From Mugil cephalus (taxonomy: Eukaryota; Chordata; Actinopteri; Mugiliformes; Mugilidae): a stretch of 64,000 nt of DNA. The stretch covers positions 21,525,501 to 21,589,500 of the forward strand of contig NC_061771.1 in NCBI RefSeq assembly GCF_022458985.1. Reading direction: 5' to 3'. The notes under the pieces were generated by a model. That model made no database searches, was not told where the DNA came from, and saw nothing but the letters and a program-made list of their open reading frames with translations. Positions 30,205 through 44,194 of this stretch are shown here, in pieces. The first letter of the stretch is position 1. Each line of letters starts with the position of its first letter. Made by a program: the position numbers and the translations under genes.

Positions 30205-31701
30205 TTAGGAGGAAAATTTGACATAGGACGAAGGTATATAGCCCTCCTCTCCGCTGGCTCTGAGCACTCTCGTCCATCCGTCTCCTTTATCCTCCTCCAT
30301 TACGCTCAGCTGCTCTCCTTCTGTGATGGAGATGGTGCCCTCGCTGTTGCCTGCACACACACACACACACACACAAAGAGACAGATGCAATAAAAGTGTG
30401 AAAAGATATATCTATATATGAACGAGTTGAGTGGGAATCATAAAACGTACCTTCAAAGGTGTACAGAGCCGTGCACTGCCCGACAGGAGTTTCTACGTCG
30501 TCAAATTCATCATCGAACTCGGTGTAGATGTTCTGAGAGTGGTCGGCTGTTCCAACACTGGAGACGAAACATTTACAAAAAATAAATAAAAAGTTATTTT
30601 ATCGGTTTATTCCACGTTTTACATTTTAAGAAACAGAGTGACATTTTAGAAAGCAGGCGGGAGGGGAGGGGCCTCTGTGGATCTGCCCACAGATACTTGA
30701 TCAGTTTGGGATCTAGTGAATCTGGAGGCCAGGTTTGTTTTTAAATTGTTCCTAAACCCCTTTTGTGTCTGTGTCAGGCTGCATCCTGCTGCCATCAAGG
30801 AGTGTCATTGCTATGGGGGTGGAGAATCACCCCCATCGCAATGTATGAACTATCAGTATGAACTATTAACCCTCATTCTGTTTTTAGGAAAAGGCGAATG
30901 AGCCGCAGAGGCCAAAACCATTTTCGTCTGTAAAGTTCAAGGTAAAAAGAAATTGATTTTCTTTTTGGAGCCTCAGGTTTCAGTGATTGATTGATTGGAT
31001 GAACTGCAGTTTTAGTCGCTTCGGTTTCATCCCCGGAGCTTCGTAGCTATGCGTACCTCGGCCAAGGATTGCAATTAAAAAAAAAAAAAAAAAAGCTGAA
31101 GCCTACACAAAAAAGTTGTGGCAGCTAAGCTAGCTTGTCTACCAAAAGCTGACCTTATTCAATGCTTTTTTGGATTACCATGACCTGGATGACTGAGAAC
31201 CTTCACCGACACCTAGCTTGTCTACGTATACAGCAAATTAGAACAAATAATTACAAACAAAACAAAATTAGAACAAATAATGATGTAGAAATGTCCACAA
31301 AATGTTTCCAAAATCCAGACGTTTTCATTTCTAGTTCAGATCCAAACAATAAAAATCAAAGAAAAACAAAAAAAAAAGCCAAAAAATATAACATCAACTT
31401 CAAATTTCCTCTGAATAATCATTAGTAATTCTGAAAAACACAGCTGTGGATCCATACAATGATTTAGTGTTTATATGATTTGTGTTTTTGTCCATGTCAA
31501 CAGAAAAAAAGGATCTAATGAATAATGAGGAACTGTGCTAAACTTTGCTCTGCTATGGTTTCATTGGTCAACTTCACCACCTCCTTCGTCTCTTTGTGTT
31601 CAGCTGAAACAGTCTCTGATTTCCAGGCCTTACCCGTGTCGAATATTGTTGTTGATGGTGTTGGAAGATTCCTCTCCGCCTACTGCTTCTGACAGCCACG
31701 T
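30205..31701 (-). CDS. trip10: trip10 exons 12-14: acidic linker and SH3 domain
   Basis: Exon 12 (31701-31634) begins [13 protein letters not shown], following the HR1 end. Exon 13 holds [13 protein letters not shown], the acidic segment typical of CIP4/FBP17. The SH3 domain is residues 448-503: [26 protein letters not shown] and [10 protein letters not shown] carry the ALYDY-like, acidic RT-loop, tryptophan and PxxY signatures. Protein ends five codons after GYIPSSY. The acceptor of exon 14 is built from a CA/GT microsatellite (30351-30376). Confidence 0.95.
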
Positions 31702-34700
31702 CTGTTACGGACAACAAGCAGCAGGTCAGTGCGTCGTAGTGAAACGCGACAGTAATGTGCGGTACTAGACCGTGTGATCACCTCGTATTTGGTGAGCTCC
31801 CCCCTCAGGCGTCCAAGGCTCTGGGTGGTTTCTGTGATCTGAGGCTCCAGACTGGAGGGGTCTCCCATCTGTGGGTTCTGCTCGTACACGCCCTTCATCT
31901 TCTCCAGTGCCTCGCTGAGGTTCAAACAGAGAGGAGAGGGCAAAGTGTTATTGTTTGGGAAATGCGAGCGCTGATTAAGGAAGTCTCCCGCTTGTGTAGC
32001 GCCGCTGATAAGGACGCGATGGATGAGTAAGTGTTTAGTAGTTTATGGTAAAAAGGTGATTTCATTCAACAACAAACAGCTTTTCAACCATAGCTCCAAA
32101 CTTCTTTACTCATAGTCCAGGCTTCTTTATTATTGTTTTCCCTAAACTGTGGCACAAAGATCCTCTGTGGTTCAACACATAACATTTTCAAACAGCTTTT
32201 ATTTTGGTAGATTGAGAACAACCAAGAAAAACAAATGTGTGGGAGATATAACTCGGCCACTATGTGTTTCTTTGGCCTGTGTTACTAATACTGATAGTGA
32301 AAGTCAAGTGCATTTATTTCAATTCAATTCAGTTCGATTTACAACAATCTGGCATAACATTATGACCAGTCTCTAATATTGTGTAGGTCTCTGAAACAGT
32401 GGTGACTCAAAAATGTCACCTTAAACTTTTACATTTAAAGAAACATTTTAGAAAACAGGCTTATTAGTTTTCTTGAAATGTTACATGAAACGAGCTTACA
32501 TACGATGATCAGCCATAACATTAAGACACATTATTAACACAATGTTGTTAGTGAGGGGCCTTTGAGTCCTATATGGATCAGGTTTGTTCCAGTGCATCCC
32601 AGATACTTAATCAGTTTGGGATCTAGTGAATCTGGAGGCCAGGTCAACACCTTGTGCTGTTTATCATGATTTTTTTTTTATTTTATTTTTTTTATTTATA
32701 GTTATTAAACCATTCTAGTGTGTGTCTGTGTCAGGCTTCATCCTGCTGCCATAAAGGAGTTTCATTACCATGGGGTGAGTGTCTCTGGTCTGGTCTAGGT
32801 GTGGGGGGTACATCCACATGAATGAATGCCAGGTCCAAAAGTTTTCAGAAGACGGTTAACGTTATTCAATTCTCCTGTGGTTTTAATGTTGTGGCTTATT
32901 GGTGTATACAGCATCATACACATTATACACATTTTTACAGAACCTAGTGCCAAACAAACCACTATTTTATCTGTCGTATGTATTTACTTTTATATTCACA
33001 GATGTCTGTAATGTATTATCAGTGATGTTTTCACCTTTGGTCCTGGGCTTTTTGCAGCTCTTTCGCGATTTCATCGATCTTGCCCTGCAGCCTCTTCTTC
33101 CTCTGCTCCGGAGGAAGGTGAGAGAAATCCTCTGCTGCCGGCGGCTACACACACACACACAACACACACACACACAAACACACATATATATACAGAGACA
33201 ACACAAAAACACACATGCACAGTCAGTCTCCTGAGCAGCACGTATCATATCAAGCTCACCACCAGATGTCACTCCTCCCTGACTCTTATCTGTCTTTCCC
33301 ACTGCTAATAAGACCCTCCTCATGCCCACACTGACAGCTTGTTAGTCAAAGAAACAGACAACAGAGAGACAAACTGTTACTATGTGCCAGGGAGACACAC
33401 ACACACACTGTTGAAGGTATGAAAGTAGAGATGATGAGTGGTGCAGACACGGTGAAGGAATGTTCAGAAAGATGATTCCCGGGCCGTGGCATTCTTTAAT
33501 GAGCAGTCTTAATTTGACGCCCGGGTTGATGCATACTTCTTGAACAAGTCATAGACAGAACCAACAACCTGTTTCTCCTGTGATGCCGTACCAGTGTCTA
33601 ATTATGCAAAAGAAGTAAATGCACTTCTTCTGATGTCAAGTGTTTCGTAAAACAATCATTTTAAAGAATGAGAACCAAACCAAGTAAAACAAAACAAAAA
33701 AAAACAAGTACATATTATATTATAATGTATTGTACTGCATATATATATATATACAGAGATAGATTTTTATATATACTCTATATAAATAGTTTTCATATTT
33801 TCAGTCATGTGCTGAAAAAAGATTCCTTGGTTAGACTGACTTCCTTTTCAAGTTGATGTAGGTGCCAGAGTTTGTGTCTCTCTAGAGTTTAACCACTGTA
33901 GCACCAGAATATCAGCATTTCACATGCAAACTATTCCTTGAGTAGAAACTATTTCCAAGAGAACTGCTCACACAGCATGTTCCAGGATATGAATATTTAA
34001 AAATGCTGTTTGAGCCGTCGGAGCCACGTTTAAAAATCAGTTTGATTCCATTTTGTTTACGCGTGAAAGTATAACATCATTCAAAGGTTTGGGGAAATCA
34101 ACTCATTTGAGGGGTTTTTGGTGGGAAATTGGTGCAGAGAAACCACTAATGAGGGAGAACAATAAAATGAGGAGAACTGCTCTGGCCAACAAATACAAGA
34201 ACTGGGCATCGGACCAGTGGAAAACTGGTGATCCAAATTTGAAATTTCGGTTCCAAGATCATCTGGATTTCACAATCACTTGACCTGGACCCAGATTTGA
34301 TGACGTGGAATGAATTTAACCACAACGTGACAGAAAAGCAGCCTGGTAAGAAAGGAAAACAGTTTCTTCTTCTGAGAGTTGGGAAAGGTTCAGGTGGATA
34401 TAAAATATAAACTGTGTTGCCATGTTTGTTATATAAAATAGTATAAATAAAGAAAACACCTTGAATCAGTTATTATTGCCCAACTTTTGAATGTAATTTG
34501 TTTCTTTCTAACTGTGGTCACTAACAAAAGGTCTGTAGGTGTATTGCATACATGGAGCTATTTTATGCATTGGTCAACTTCTAATGCCAAATAAAATATA
34601 GTATGAAATTGGTGTAGCTGTAAAAATTGTAGAAAATTAATGCATTTGGTTTGGTTCTCAAAATAAAGATTTAAACATTTATCAGTATTGCATCACATCG

Positions 34701-37700
34701 AGAAAGGAAACTATAAATATGTAGAATCCTGTGCCATTAGAAAACTGAACTAGATTTATTTAAAGAGTAACTGCACATGAGTCGGATAACTGCTGCCCAC
34801 TAGTGGTGAATGTATGCATCACCCTATTTTAGTGGAATCTGTGGAAAAGTTAAGTGTGTTTTGAATCAAATTTAACTTTGGTGATCTTCAATAGACTGGA
34901 TTTACACGACCAATTGTTAGGTCTTAACTATAATGGCTTTGAAAGGCGGATAAATGGAAAGCAGGAGAGTCCAAAATGGGAGAAAGTATTCTGGCTTGTT
35001 GGATAACATGGGCAGCAGAATCCTTTCTGAGTCAGATATATTACGTGGTATAGAGGTTTCTTTGTGATTTCATAATAGGAAATCTGAGATACACCTGTTG
35101 TGTTGACAGCTTTGCATGTGTCTCTTTTATAATGGTACCATATGTGGCTTCTTGAGCAAGCGTTTTTTTGTGCTGCAATACCATGAGTAACCACTAGGAA
35201 ATCAACTCAGACAGAGTCGCATATTAGAGAGAGTCTGGTCAAATAGGGAATGGACCGTCTGAGATGTCCCTCTATGCTGATTGGTTCTGAGCTGGTCACG
35301 TGTTTGATACATCTAACCAACATTCACCGATAGAAAAGTGGCAATAACAGAGAATAAAGATGGATTAAAAGTTAAAATATGCCACAGGATCGGGAACAAA
35401 AACGGAGAAAGTTATGGGAGCAGGAGATTAAAAGGAAGAACTGGATGTCAACTGATTTTTCCTTATTATGTGAGGTAAATGTCAATGTCCCTTTAACGAT
35501 TTTATATAGGAAAAATGAAGTCATACCATTATTAATGTGAACCTTGATCTCAAAAATGTCCAACAGCGTTTTACAAATGAATAAAGTTTGAAGTTAACCA
35601 AGCCTTATGTTAGCCTTATGCTAGCTAGTTATCTAGACTAAAGGATTATGTGTGCATGTAATTCATAGATAGACAAATTTAACTGACACGTAACTTTGCC
35701 TAAGTCACTACTATATTATGGCTAGTGTGCTAATGTTATAATAATACTAAATAACTAATTTTCACTATTTATAATTTTTCTGAGTAATTTCAAACTTTTA
35801 ACGGTGATGGATGAACACGGAAACAGGGAGAAGGTAAACACAGCTCCATGACTGATGAGGTGATTGGGCTACAAAATATTTTACAGGATCATTTAACATA
35901 TTTAAAGGAAGTAGACGCTGGTATATTTAAGTGAGGGCGTTTTACATATTGACAGACATGGCAATAACATTTATAGGCCTGTTAATGGTGAAAATAAGTA
36001 ATTTATTTCAACATCTGCCCCATGGGTTTACACTGTAGAATCTACGCCCGGATGTAGCAAACATGGCGCCCATGATTTGAGTTGATCAGACTCTCTCTTA
36101 TAAACGTCTTTGGTGGTTTTTACCGACAGACTTTAATGCAGCACTTTGTCCAGTGTGTAGTTACTCTTTAAATAACATTTCCCACTAATAACAATCCAGC
36201 ACCTTGTATCTCCACCCTCTATGTAATGATAATCAGTGTTACCATGTGCTTTTCAGCCTGTAATATCGAGACAGAGAGAAACAATGAGTCAGTAGGACAA
36301 CAAACACGTCTACAGCAACATCCATGTTAACTTGCTTCTACAGATAACATGGTAGTACAGCTTACAGCAGATGAGGAACATAGAAGAGACATTTACAGAA
36401 ACGGCAACGTGAACGCGACAGCATGCAGGAGGGAGGGGACAGAGCTCGCGCTGGGAGCGTCACTCACCAAGCGAGGTTTGTGTAATATCTTTAAGGTGGA
36501 AATCCTAGGTTTGACAGATTGATTAAGATCCCTCAGACAGAGAGAGAGGGGAGAGCGCTGCAGCTTGGAGAGGTGGAGAGAAAGGGGGAGGCCGGGGAAA
36601 GGGGACGGGGGAGAGAAAGATGGAGGAACAAACTGAAAATGGGAGGGGGGAAAAAAACGACAAGGTATAGTGGGAGGTGGGGAGCAGAGGTAAAAGGAGG
36701 AAAGGAGTTAAAAGAAGTATTTTTTTTTTCTTGCAATAACGTGGATAAAGACTTAGAGATAGAGCAGGAGGTGTTGTGGGACAAGTCTGTGCAGCAGAAT
36801 GGAATTAGGATCGGCCCCCGAGGGCAACAGGGCGGAGACACGAGTGGAATGTGTGTTAAGTGCCTTTTCTTCTTCTTCTTCTTCTTTTGTGTGTGTGTGT
36901 GTGTGTTGTTTTAAAGCATTATTGTGTGGAGTAGTTTCATTTTTCAGAAATGTAACCAGGAAAAAAGCAAACCGGTCCCCGCTCTTCATACAAACTAAAA
37001 GCAGCTACACACGTTATGACAAGCGACTATTTCTTCGTATGTATCTGAAGGAGCTGAAGGGGCGACCGCTCTCTGCAACCTGCAAATCTACGGTTAACTG
37101 TAACATGACTCCCTCTCTGGAGGTGTAGCTACTGAGAAACGTACAGGTCTGATGATGCTCGTGTCGATCAATCTGCGTAACTCCATTAGAAGAGCAAATG
37201 CAAAATTGCAATCACAAACAAACCTGACATAGTTAATTCATACGCAGGAATAGTGCTGAGAAATAAGACAGGCCAAACACGTGCAGATCTGAGGTGAAAA
37301 ATTTGCACTATTCACCCCCGTTCCAGTAAATGTTGAAAGAAATAATTAAATTTTTATTTTTTTTTTACTGGAGGAGAACTGAACACATGTGACCTGTTTT
37401 TAAAGATTAACCCGAGTCTAAAGATTAACCGGAAGGCTTGAGAGATGGGCTGACGTTAACGCGCCATGTGCTGCGCTTGCACTTGGCGACACCGAATACT
37501 GTGATTGTGATTTGGGCAAGAGGGATTTTCAGGTTGTCACATGCACGAGCTTCAGGAGGAGGAGGAGAGAGAGGGCAGAGGCCGTCAATATCTGCCCCGC
37601 GTGTTTTTTTTCTGCAAACCGAAGGAATGTGCACAGCGTGCAGGGTTCACCTTGTTCTTCTTGCTGAAAGGCCAGAGCTTGGCGCGCACTTTCGGCGGGT

Positions 37701-39271
37701 GCAGGCTGGACTCGGAGGTTGCTGGCTTGATTCCCTGGGTGTAGTCTTCAAACTCCACGTCTCCGGGTCGCTCGAAGCCAGATTTGTGCTGCTCGATGAA
37801 CAGTATCGAGTCCTGCAGGGAGACGAGAGCAGGCTCAGTCGCATCAAAGCGGCAAAACACAGGCGGGTTGGTTTTAAAGAGGCGTGTTTGCAAAAAAAAA
37901 TACAAAAAATAAAATGTTATCATGTTAATGTTAACAGTTGGTTTAGTAGAAACATACACCCATCAGGCATAACATTATGACCACCTTCCTAATATTTTGT
38001 AGGTCTCCAAAACAGTAAGGTCAACACCTTGTTTTCTTTCACGTTTTGTGTGTTTTTGTGTGTCTGTGTCAGGCCCCATCCTGCTGGGGATGGCTGCTGC
38101 CATCAAGTAGTGTCACTGCTATGGGGTGTCTGGTCTGGTCTAGGTGGGTGGTACATGTCTAAGTAACATATAAATGAGCGCAAGGTCCAAAGGTTTCATA
38201 GCAGAACACTGAATTGTTACAAGATGGGCGATGTTCTTTACTTCACCGGTCATAATGTTGTGGCTGATTGGTGTGTAAACGAGTTTATAGGAATGCATGG
38301 ACAAAAGATCGGTGTATATTGGAAATTGTAACCAGTCCAAATGTTCCTATACCTGCAGAAGAAACAGTCTCACCCAAAAAAAACCCCAGTAACCACAAAC
38401 CAAAACAAACCGATGGAATCTAGAAAGTGAATCGGAGGCGCAGACATTGTTACCAGCCGACATGGGACCGACCCCCAGTCAGCTGTTTCTCCCATTTCCT
38501 CCTGTCACATTATGCTATTAAGTTAACCGCCTGCTGCTTGTTTGGCGTCTTGGACACTGAAACGGGAGTAGCGTTTCACACTCGCCTGCTTCTCGTCAAT
38601 TTTCGCCCCGGCTGCGGAGATTCCTTCTAGACACTTGGAGATGATGGGCAGCACCTTCTTCTCGATGTCTGAAAACTGGCAGTAGCCCTCCGCCAGCCTC
38701 CGAATCCTCCGCTCGTCCATGTCCTGCAGTTTCTGTTCGGCACACGGCAGAAACCCCTCTTTTCATTTCCGTCTCTTACAACAGCGGAAAAATTCACATG
38801 CACAAGAAACGTGATGGACGGAACAATATGAGGGCAGGTATCGTGTGTGTGTGTTTGTGCGTGTGTGTGTTTGTGTATGCGTGCCAGCCCTTGTGCTGAG
38901 AACGCGTGTCTCCGCCTCACATTGAAGATCTGCGGTATCTCGGAGTAGTAGAAGAAGTTCTGCTCCTTGTTGTACTTCTGGAGCTGGGACGCGTAGTCGT
39001 TCCTGCACTCCTCCGCCGTGTGCGTGCGGGCATGGGCGTGCTGCCTGGCCTTTAGAGGGGATGACAGATGGAAGGGCGGAAAAGAAAGAGAGGGGAAAAT
39101 GAGGGGAGATCCAAACCGAGATGGATGACGGAGGAGGAATGCGGGAACAGGCGCGGGGAGGAGAGAGGAGTGAGGGGAGACAGGTACGAGAGGTTCAAGG
39201 AACTGTTCGAACTGAAAGAGATCTTAAAAACCAAAAGCGAAAACAGAAACTGTGCACAGTTACTGACGCAT

Positions 39272-39321
<50 letters not shown>

Positions 39322-42300
39322 ACTTTGTCCACGTCGGGTCTGGTGGCGTTGGACTCGCTCTCTATTTTATCTGCTTGTTGCGTGGCTTTTTCAGCCTCCG
39401 CCCACTCCTTGGCGTAGCGCTTCTTTGTCTGCAGACATGAAAAACACATGAACAACATTTAATACACCGAAATGACTTGGGCACGAGGAGCAGCGGGAGG
39501 CTGCTCTCACAGGACTGAGACGTTCAAAAGGGCCTTTGTCCCCACAGCCGTCAGACTGAACAACACCACTGCTTAAATGCTAAAATACTCACTTGTAAAA
39601 GTGTAAATTGGTCAATTGTACATAGTTTTATGTGTTAATACACGTTAATACAGTCTTATACATATTTACAGTCTTTATTCTTCTTTCGCCCTATTTTTTT
39701 GTTGGTGTGTTACTTTGGCGTCTGCGTATGTTTGTGTACTTGCTGCTCATTAGTCATTTCCACCCTAATCAGCACCTGCACAACAACAGATAGACTGAAG
39801 TTTGCAATATCAAACTAGGTTATCTGTTGCAGACAGAAACAGAATAATGTAGAAACATTAGACACTTGGCTTCATTCAGCTCTGGTGCCTTCGAGTCTTG
39901 CAGGTGGACTCTGCAGGTTTTACGTGGCTCGTATCTCAACGATATATATCGGTTTCCTCAGACATTTCTGACATTTCTGTGCAAATGCCAAGATTGTGCA
40001 AAGCTGCCAGCAAAGCAAAGGGTGGCCACTCTGAGGAATCTAAAATGTAAAACATATTCTGGTTGTTTTTTGTTTTTTTTTAGTTCACTACATAATTGCA
40101 CGTGTCCCTCCACAGTTTGGATTTCGTAATTCTTAATCTACAACGTAGACAAAAAAAATGATAAAAATAAAGAAGAAGAAGTAGAAAAAGAAGAAACGTT
40201 GATTGAGAAGGTGTGTCTAAACTTGTGGCTGGTATTTATTAGCCTTTGGCTGCCGAGCTTGAGGAAAGTTTATCATTTTGTCGTGTTTTAGTGCATCACC
40301 TTTTGGAAAACTGCTTCCAGGCTTCAAGACTAAAACACACTGGCAGCAACTTACTAATTAATGCCTGATGGATTATTCTACAGCTCCTTAATTATTCAAA
40401 TCGTAACATTTCTAAATACCAATCTGACCACTTTGAAAAACAACGAGAGGAAACATTAACACAGATCAAGCATAACATTACGACCACCTTCCTAATATTG
40501 TGTAGTTCTCCCTTGTGCCTCCAGAGAAGCTGTGGCTCATCAGAAAATGGACATGGGCCTTCTGAGAGGTCATAATGTTATGGCTGATCAGTGTATATTG
40601 TATTGGTAGACATTTTATGAGCACAATCAAGTACATTAGTGTAAATATTCAAAGAAAAGAAAATCTTATCCCACGATGAATAAAGTTTCCGGCTGCGAAT
40701 TAATAATGAACAGATATTTTTTTTTCTAATATTTTTCAATCAGTTCTTTTAAGGGACTACGCTGTTGAGATGTTGTAGAAAACAAAGGATTTTTAAAATA
40801 AATCTTTACTGCAAACCGTAAGGTGTAACATGAGCGACCCCCGATCTGATCTGGACACGTGTAAACCTCAACATGTGCACTCACACTCTCCAGCTGTTTG
40901 TAGCTGCTCTCCAGGTTCTGCTGGGCCTTCTTGGCATCGGACAGGTGCTGAAAAAGAAAGAGGAGTGAACGTCCAGTGAATGTGCTGCAGTAAAAGCTAC
41001 TCACTGTCAATTCTGCGATCTGAAAGAAAAAATTGAAAAAAATAAACAAAAATTTAAAAAAAGCACTCACCGTCTTCCGTTCTTGTTTGAGCTCCTGAAG
41101 GTACTTCATGAGGTCGACGCAGATGCCGGTCATCATGTTCTCAGCGATGAGCTCTCGTTGGCCAGCGTAGTCGTTCAGCTCGTTCAGGATCTCCTGTAAC
41201 GACGCATGGTTGCTGAACCTGCAACAGGAGAGGAGAGCGTGATTGGAGGATGGAAAGACATTTAACATTTAACGGTTCTGGAACAAAGGCGGCAGAAACG
41301 CACAGCTGCTCTGGCCAGCTTTGGATATATGTTAAATATGAAGGAGCAGAAGTGGCAGTGGTTTAGTAGGTTAGCTGGGTATAGACTAGAAAAATGCACA
41401 CATCAGGCATAACATTATGACCACCGTCCTAATATTGTGTGGGTCAAAACAGTTGGGACTCATCAGGGAATGGACATGGGTCTTCTGAGGGTGTCCTGTG
41501 GTGTCTGGAAATATAATGTTGTTAGTGGGGGGCCTTTGGGTCCTATGGGATGAGGGGAGGGGCCTCTGTGGATGATCCCACAGATACTTAATCAGTTTGG
41601 GATCAATAAATTTGGAGGTCAGGTCAACACCTTGTGCTGTTCTTAATGTTTTTTTTAAGTTTAAGTTTTTTTTTTAGTCGTTCCTAAACAGTTTTTTGTG
41701 TGTGTCTGAGTCAGGCTGCATCCTGCTGGATTGTTGCTATGAGGTGGGGGTGTCTGGTCTGGTCTGGTCTGGTCTAGGTGGGTGCTACATAAGTAACATT
41801 CCCATGAATGCCGGGTTCAGAAGTTTACCAGCGCAACACTGAATTCACAAGATGATCAGCGTTACTTCTCCTGTCAGTGGTCATAATGTTGTGGCTGATC
41901 GGTGTATTCACCAGTTTACACCACATCATTGGTATTCATGTTTAAAATGTCTCCGTTCATAGGACACAGGCATCAATGATACCTGGAGTATATTAAGTGG
42001 TAGACAGGAAGTAATTTTGATTATTAAACTAACAGCTATAATGAAAAGCCTTAAGCCGAATAATAAGCCGTATGTGTCATGCAAGAACAAAAAGCCTGTC
42101 AGGTTTGTATTTGCAGCAACTAAAGGGCAAGTACATGTTTATGTGCGAAACAAAAGAGGTGAAGGAGAAAGGACACAGAAGGAACGGGAGAAAGTGGACA
42201 TTGTTTCCTCACTTGCAGTCTTGCTCATCCTTGCTTCCTCGTTTTGCGTATTTCTTCGATAGATTCCTGTCAAAGTGACCATCGCGCACACACACACACA

Positions 42301-44127
42301 CACACACCAATGAACCGGTGCATTTAAGATCTCAGTTTGAATTGTGTGAATGTGAATGAACACTCAAAAGAAAAGCAAGGGGCACACCTGAGCTGCTTGG
42401 CGTAGTTTTGTTCTATCTCCGTCCGCTCCTTCACAAACTTTATGTAACGATCCACCAGGTCGAGGCCCGACTGCGTGTGCTTGTCGATGACATCATACTG
42501 GTCCTAAGAGAGAAAGGGCAACACGTGTTTACATAAGCGCACAGCACATGTGTCGTATTCACACAAAACCCGCAAGATCAACGCATGTGACACACAAGTC
42601 CTTTTTTTCTTTTTACTGTACACCGTACGACCTGAGATGAATTTATGAAGGCAAGTTAGTTTTGATGGTGGCTACACAGGTGGGTTTTCATATTCCAGTT
42701 GCACAATGTTGCACTGAATGTTTCCTCGGTGCCACAAAAAAACGGCAATTTGAAGGCATATATTCGGGTTTCAGGGGAATATTCACATTAATACTATTTA
42801 AACACCACACAACAAACCACACCAATAGTTGGAGATTGAGTCAATAATTAAATAAACAACAGTGGCTGAGTTCAAAGGGCCATCTTGAAAGATATTTTAA
42901 ACTCTTCCTGTCAAACTACTGAGCCACAGTTCCTACCTCATTCACGCAATGTTTCATTCTTGTTTTTTTAAACTTCAGTGCCACTTCCTTTATGCTCAAT
43001 GTTTTATCAGTAAAGACACTCAGTACTGATTTTTTTCTGTTGAAACAGCATGCAATCCTGGGACAAGATATGATATCTGTACTGGGGCTGAAAGGAGTTA
43101 CAGCTTTCATTAGAGAACGCTCTGATCAGCCACAACATTAAAACCACTGACAGGAGACAAGGTGAATACCATTGACCAATGTTCTGCTATGTCTGTGGAT
43201 GTTATTTAGACATGTACCACCCACCAAGACCAGACCAGGCCCCTCCACCCCACAGCAATGATACTAATCCTGAAAAACAAGGTGCACAAGGTGTTGACAT
43301 GGCCTCCAAATTCACTAGATCCCAAACTGATCAAATATCTGTGGGATGATCCACAGAGGCCCCTCCCCTCAACCTAAAGGATCTAAAGACCCCCAACTAA
43401 CAACACTCCAGACACCACAGGACACCCTAATAAGACCTATGTCCATTCTCTGATGAGTCAGAACTGTTTCGGAGGCACAAGAGACCTACACAATACTAGG
43501 AAGGTGGTCATAAAGTTATGCCTGATCTTAACCGTGTTATGCCATCTTCACGAGGATCTAAAATGACTGAACATACTAATGGAGGACTGAGAGGATTTAC
43601 TGAAGCCCAGCAGTTAATAAAAGAAGATTAACTGATCGAAGTGTGCGACGTGAATTAAAGTTGATCAGTTTGTTGTTTCGAATTTGTCAGAAAAGCAGAC
43701 AAAAATAAATAAATAAATAAATTAAAAAAAACAAGTTTCTACAGGTCAATGTGACTTTTTAAAAGGTCTTTTTTGTTTCCTCTAAACATTCCAGTAATAG
43801 CTCGCCTGGAGCCTTATTCATATTTAATTTGACTTTTTGGTTAAAATTGTAATCAAACGCAACAAAAACAAAAAACAACAGTTCTTGATCAATTTTCTAC
43901 TGATCAACCAGTCACGGCAGCTTTAACTGAACTGAGTCACATTTTAATGAGGCTGTTGACACACTAGTTATAGGAAATGGAAGCGTAGTGATCAATCTGC
44001 ATGCACGCAAGTACACAAACACACAAGCACAAAGGCGTAGTGGAGAATAAAAGCAAACACCGGCAGTACTCTCCTTTCAACATTCCTCTTTCTTTTTATA
44101 CGCATTGAAAGACACACACACACACAC

Positions 44128-44194
<67 letters not shown>

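Noticed and set aside
34928..35194. 88-codon minus-strand frame
   Set aside because: Not recognised, no exon borders, repeat-rich surroundings.
37438..37980. 180-codon plus-strand frame
   Set aside because: It is antisense to trip10 exon 9, and the minus-strand reading is the clearly conserved one.
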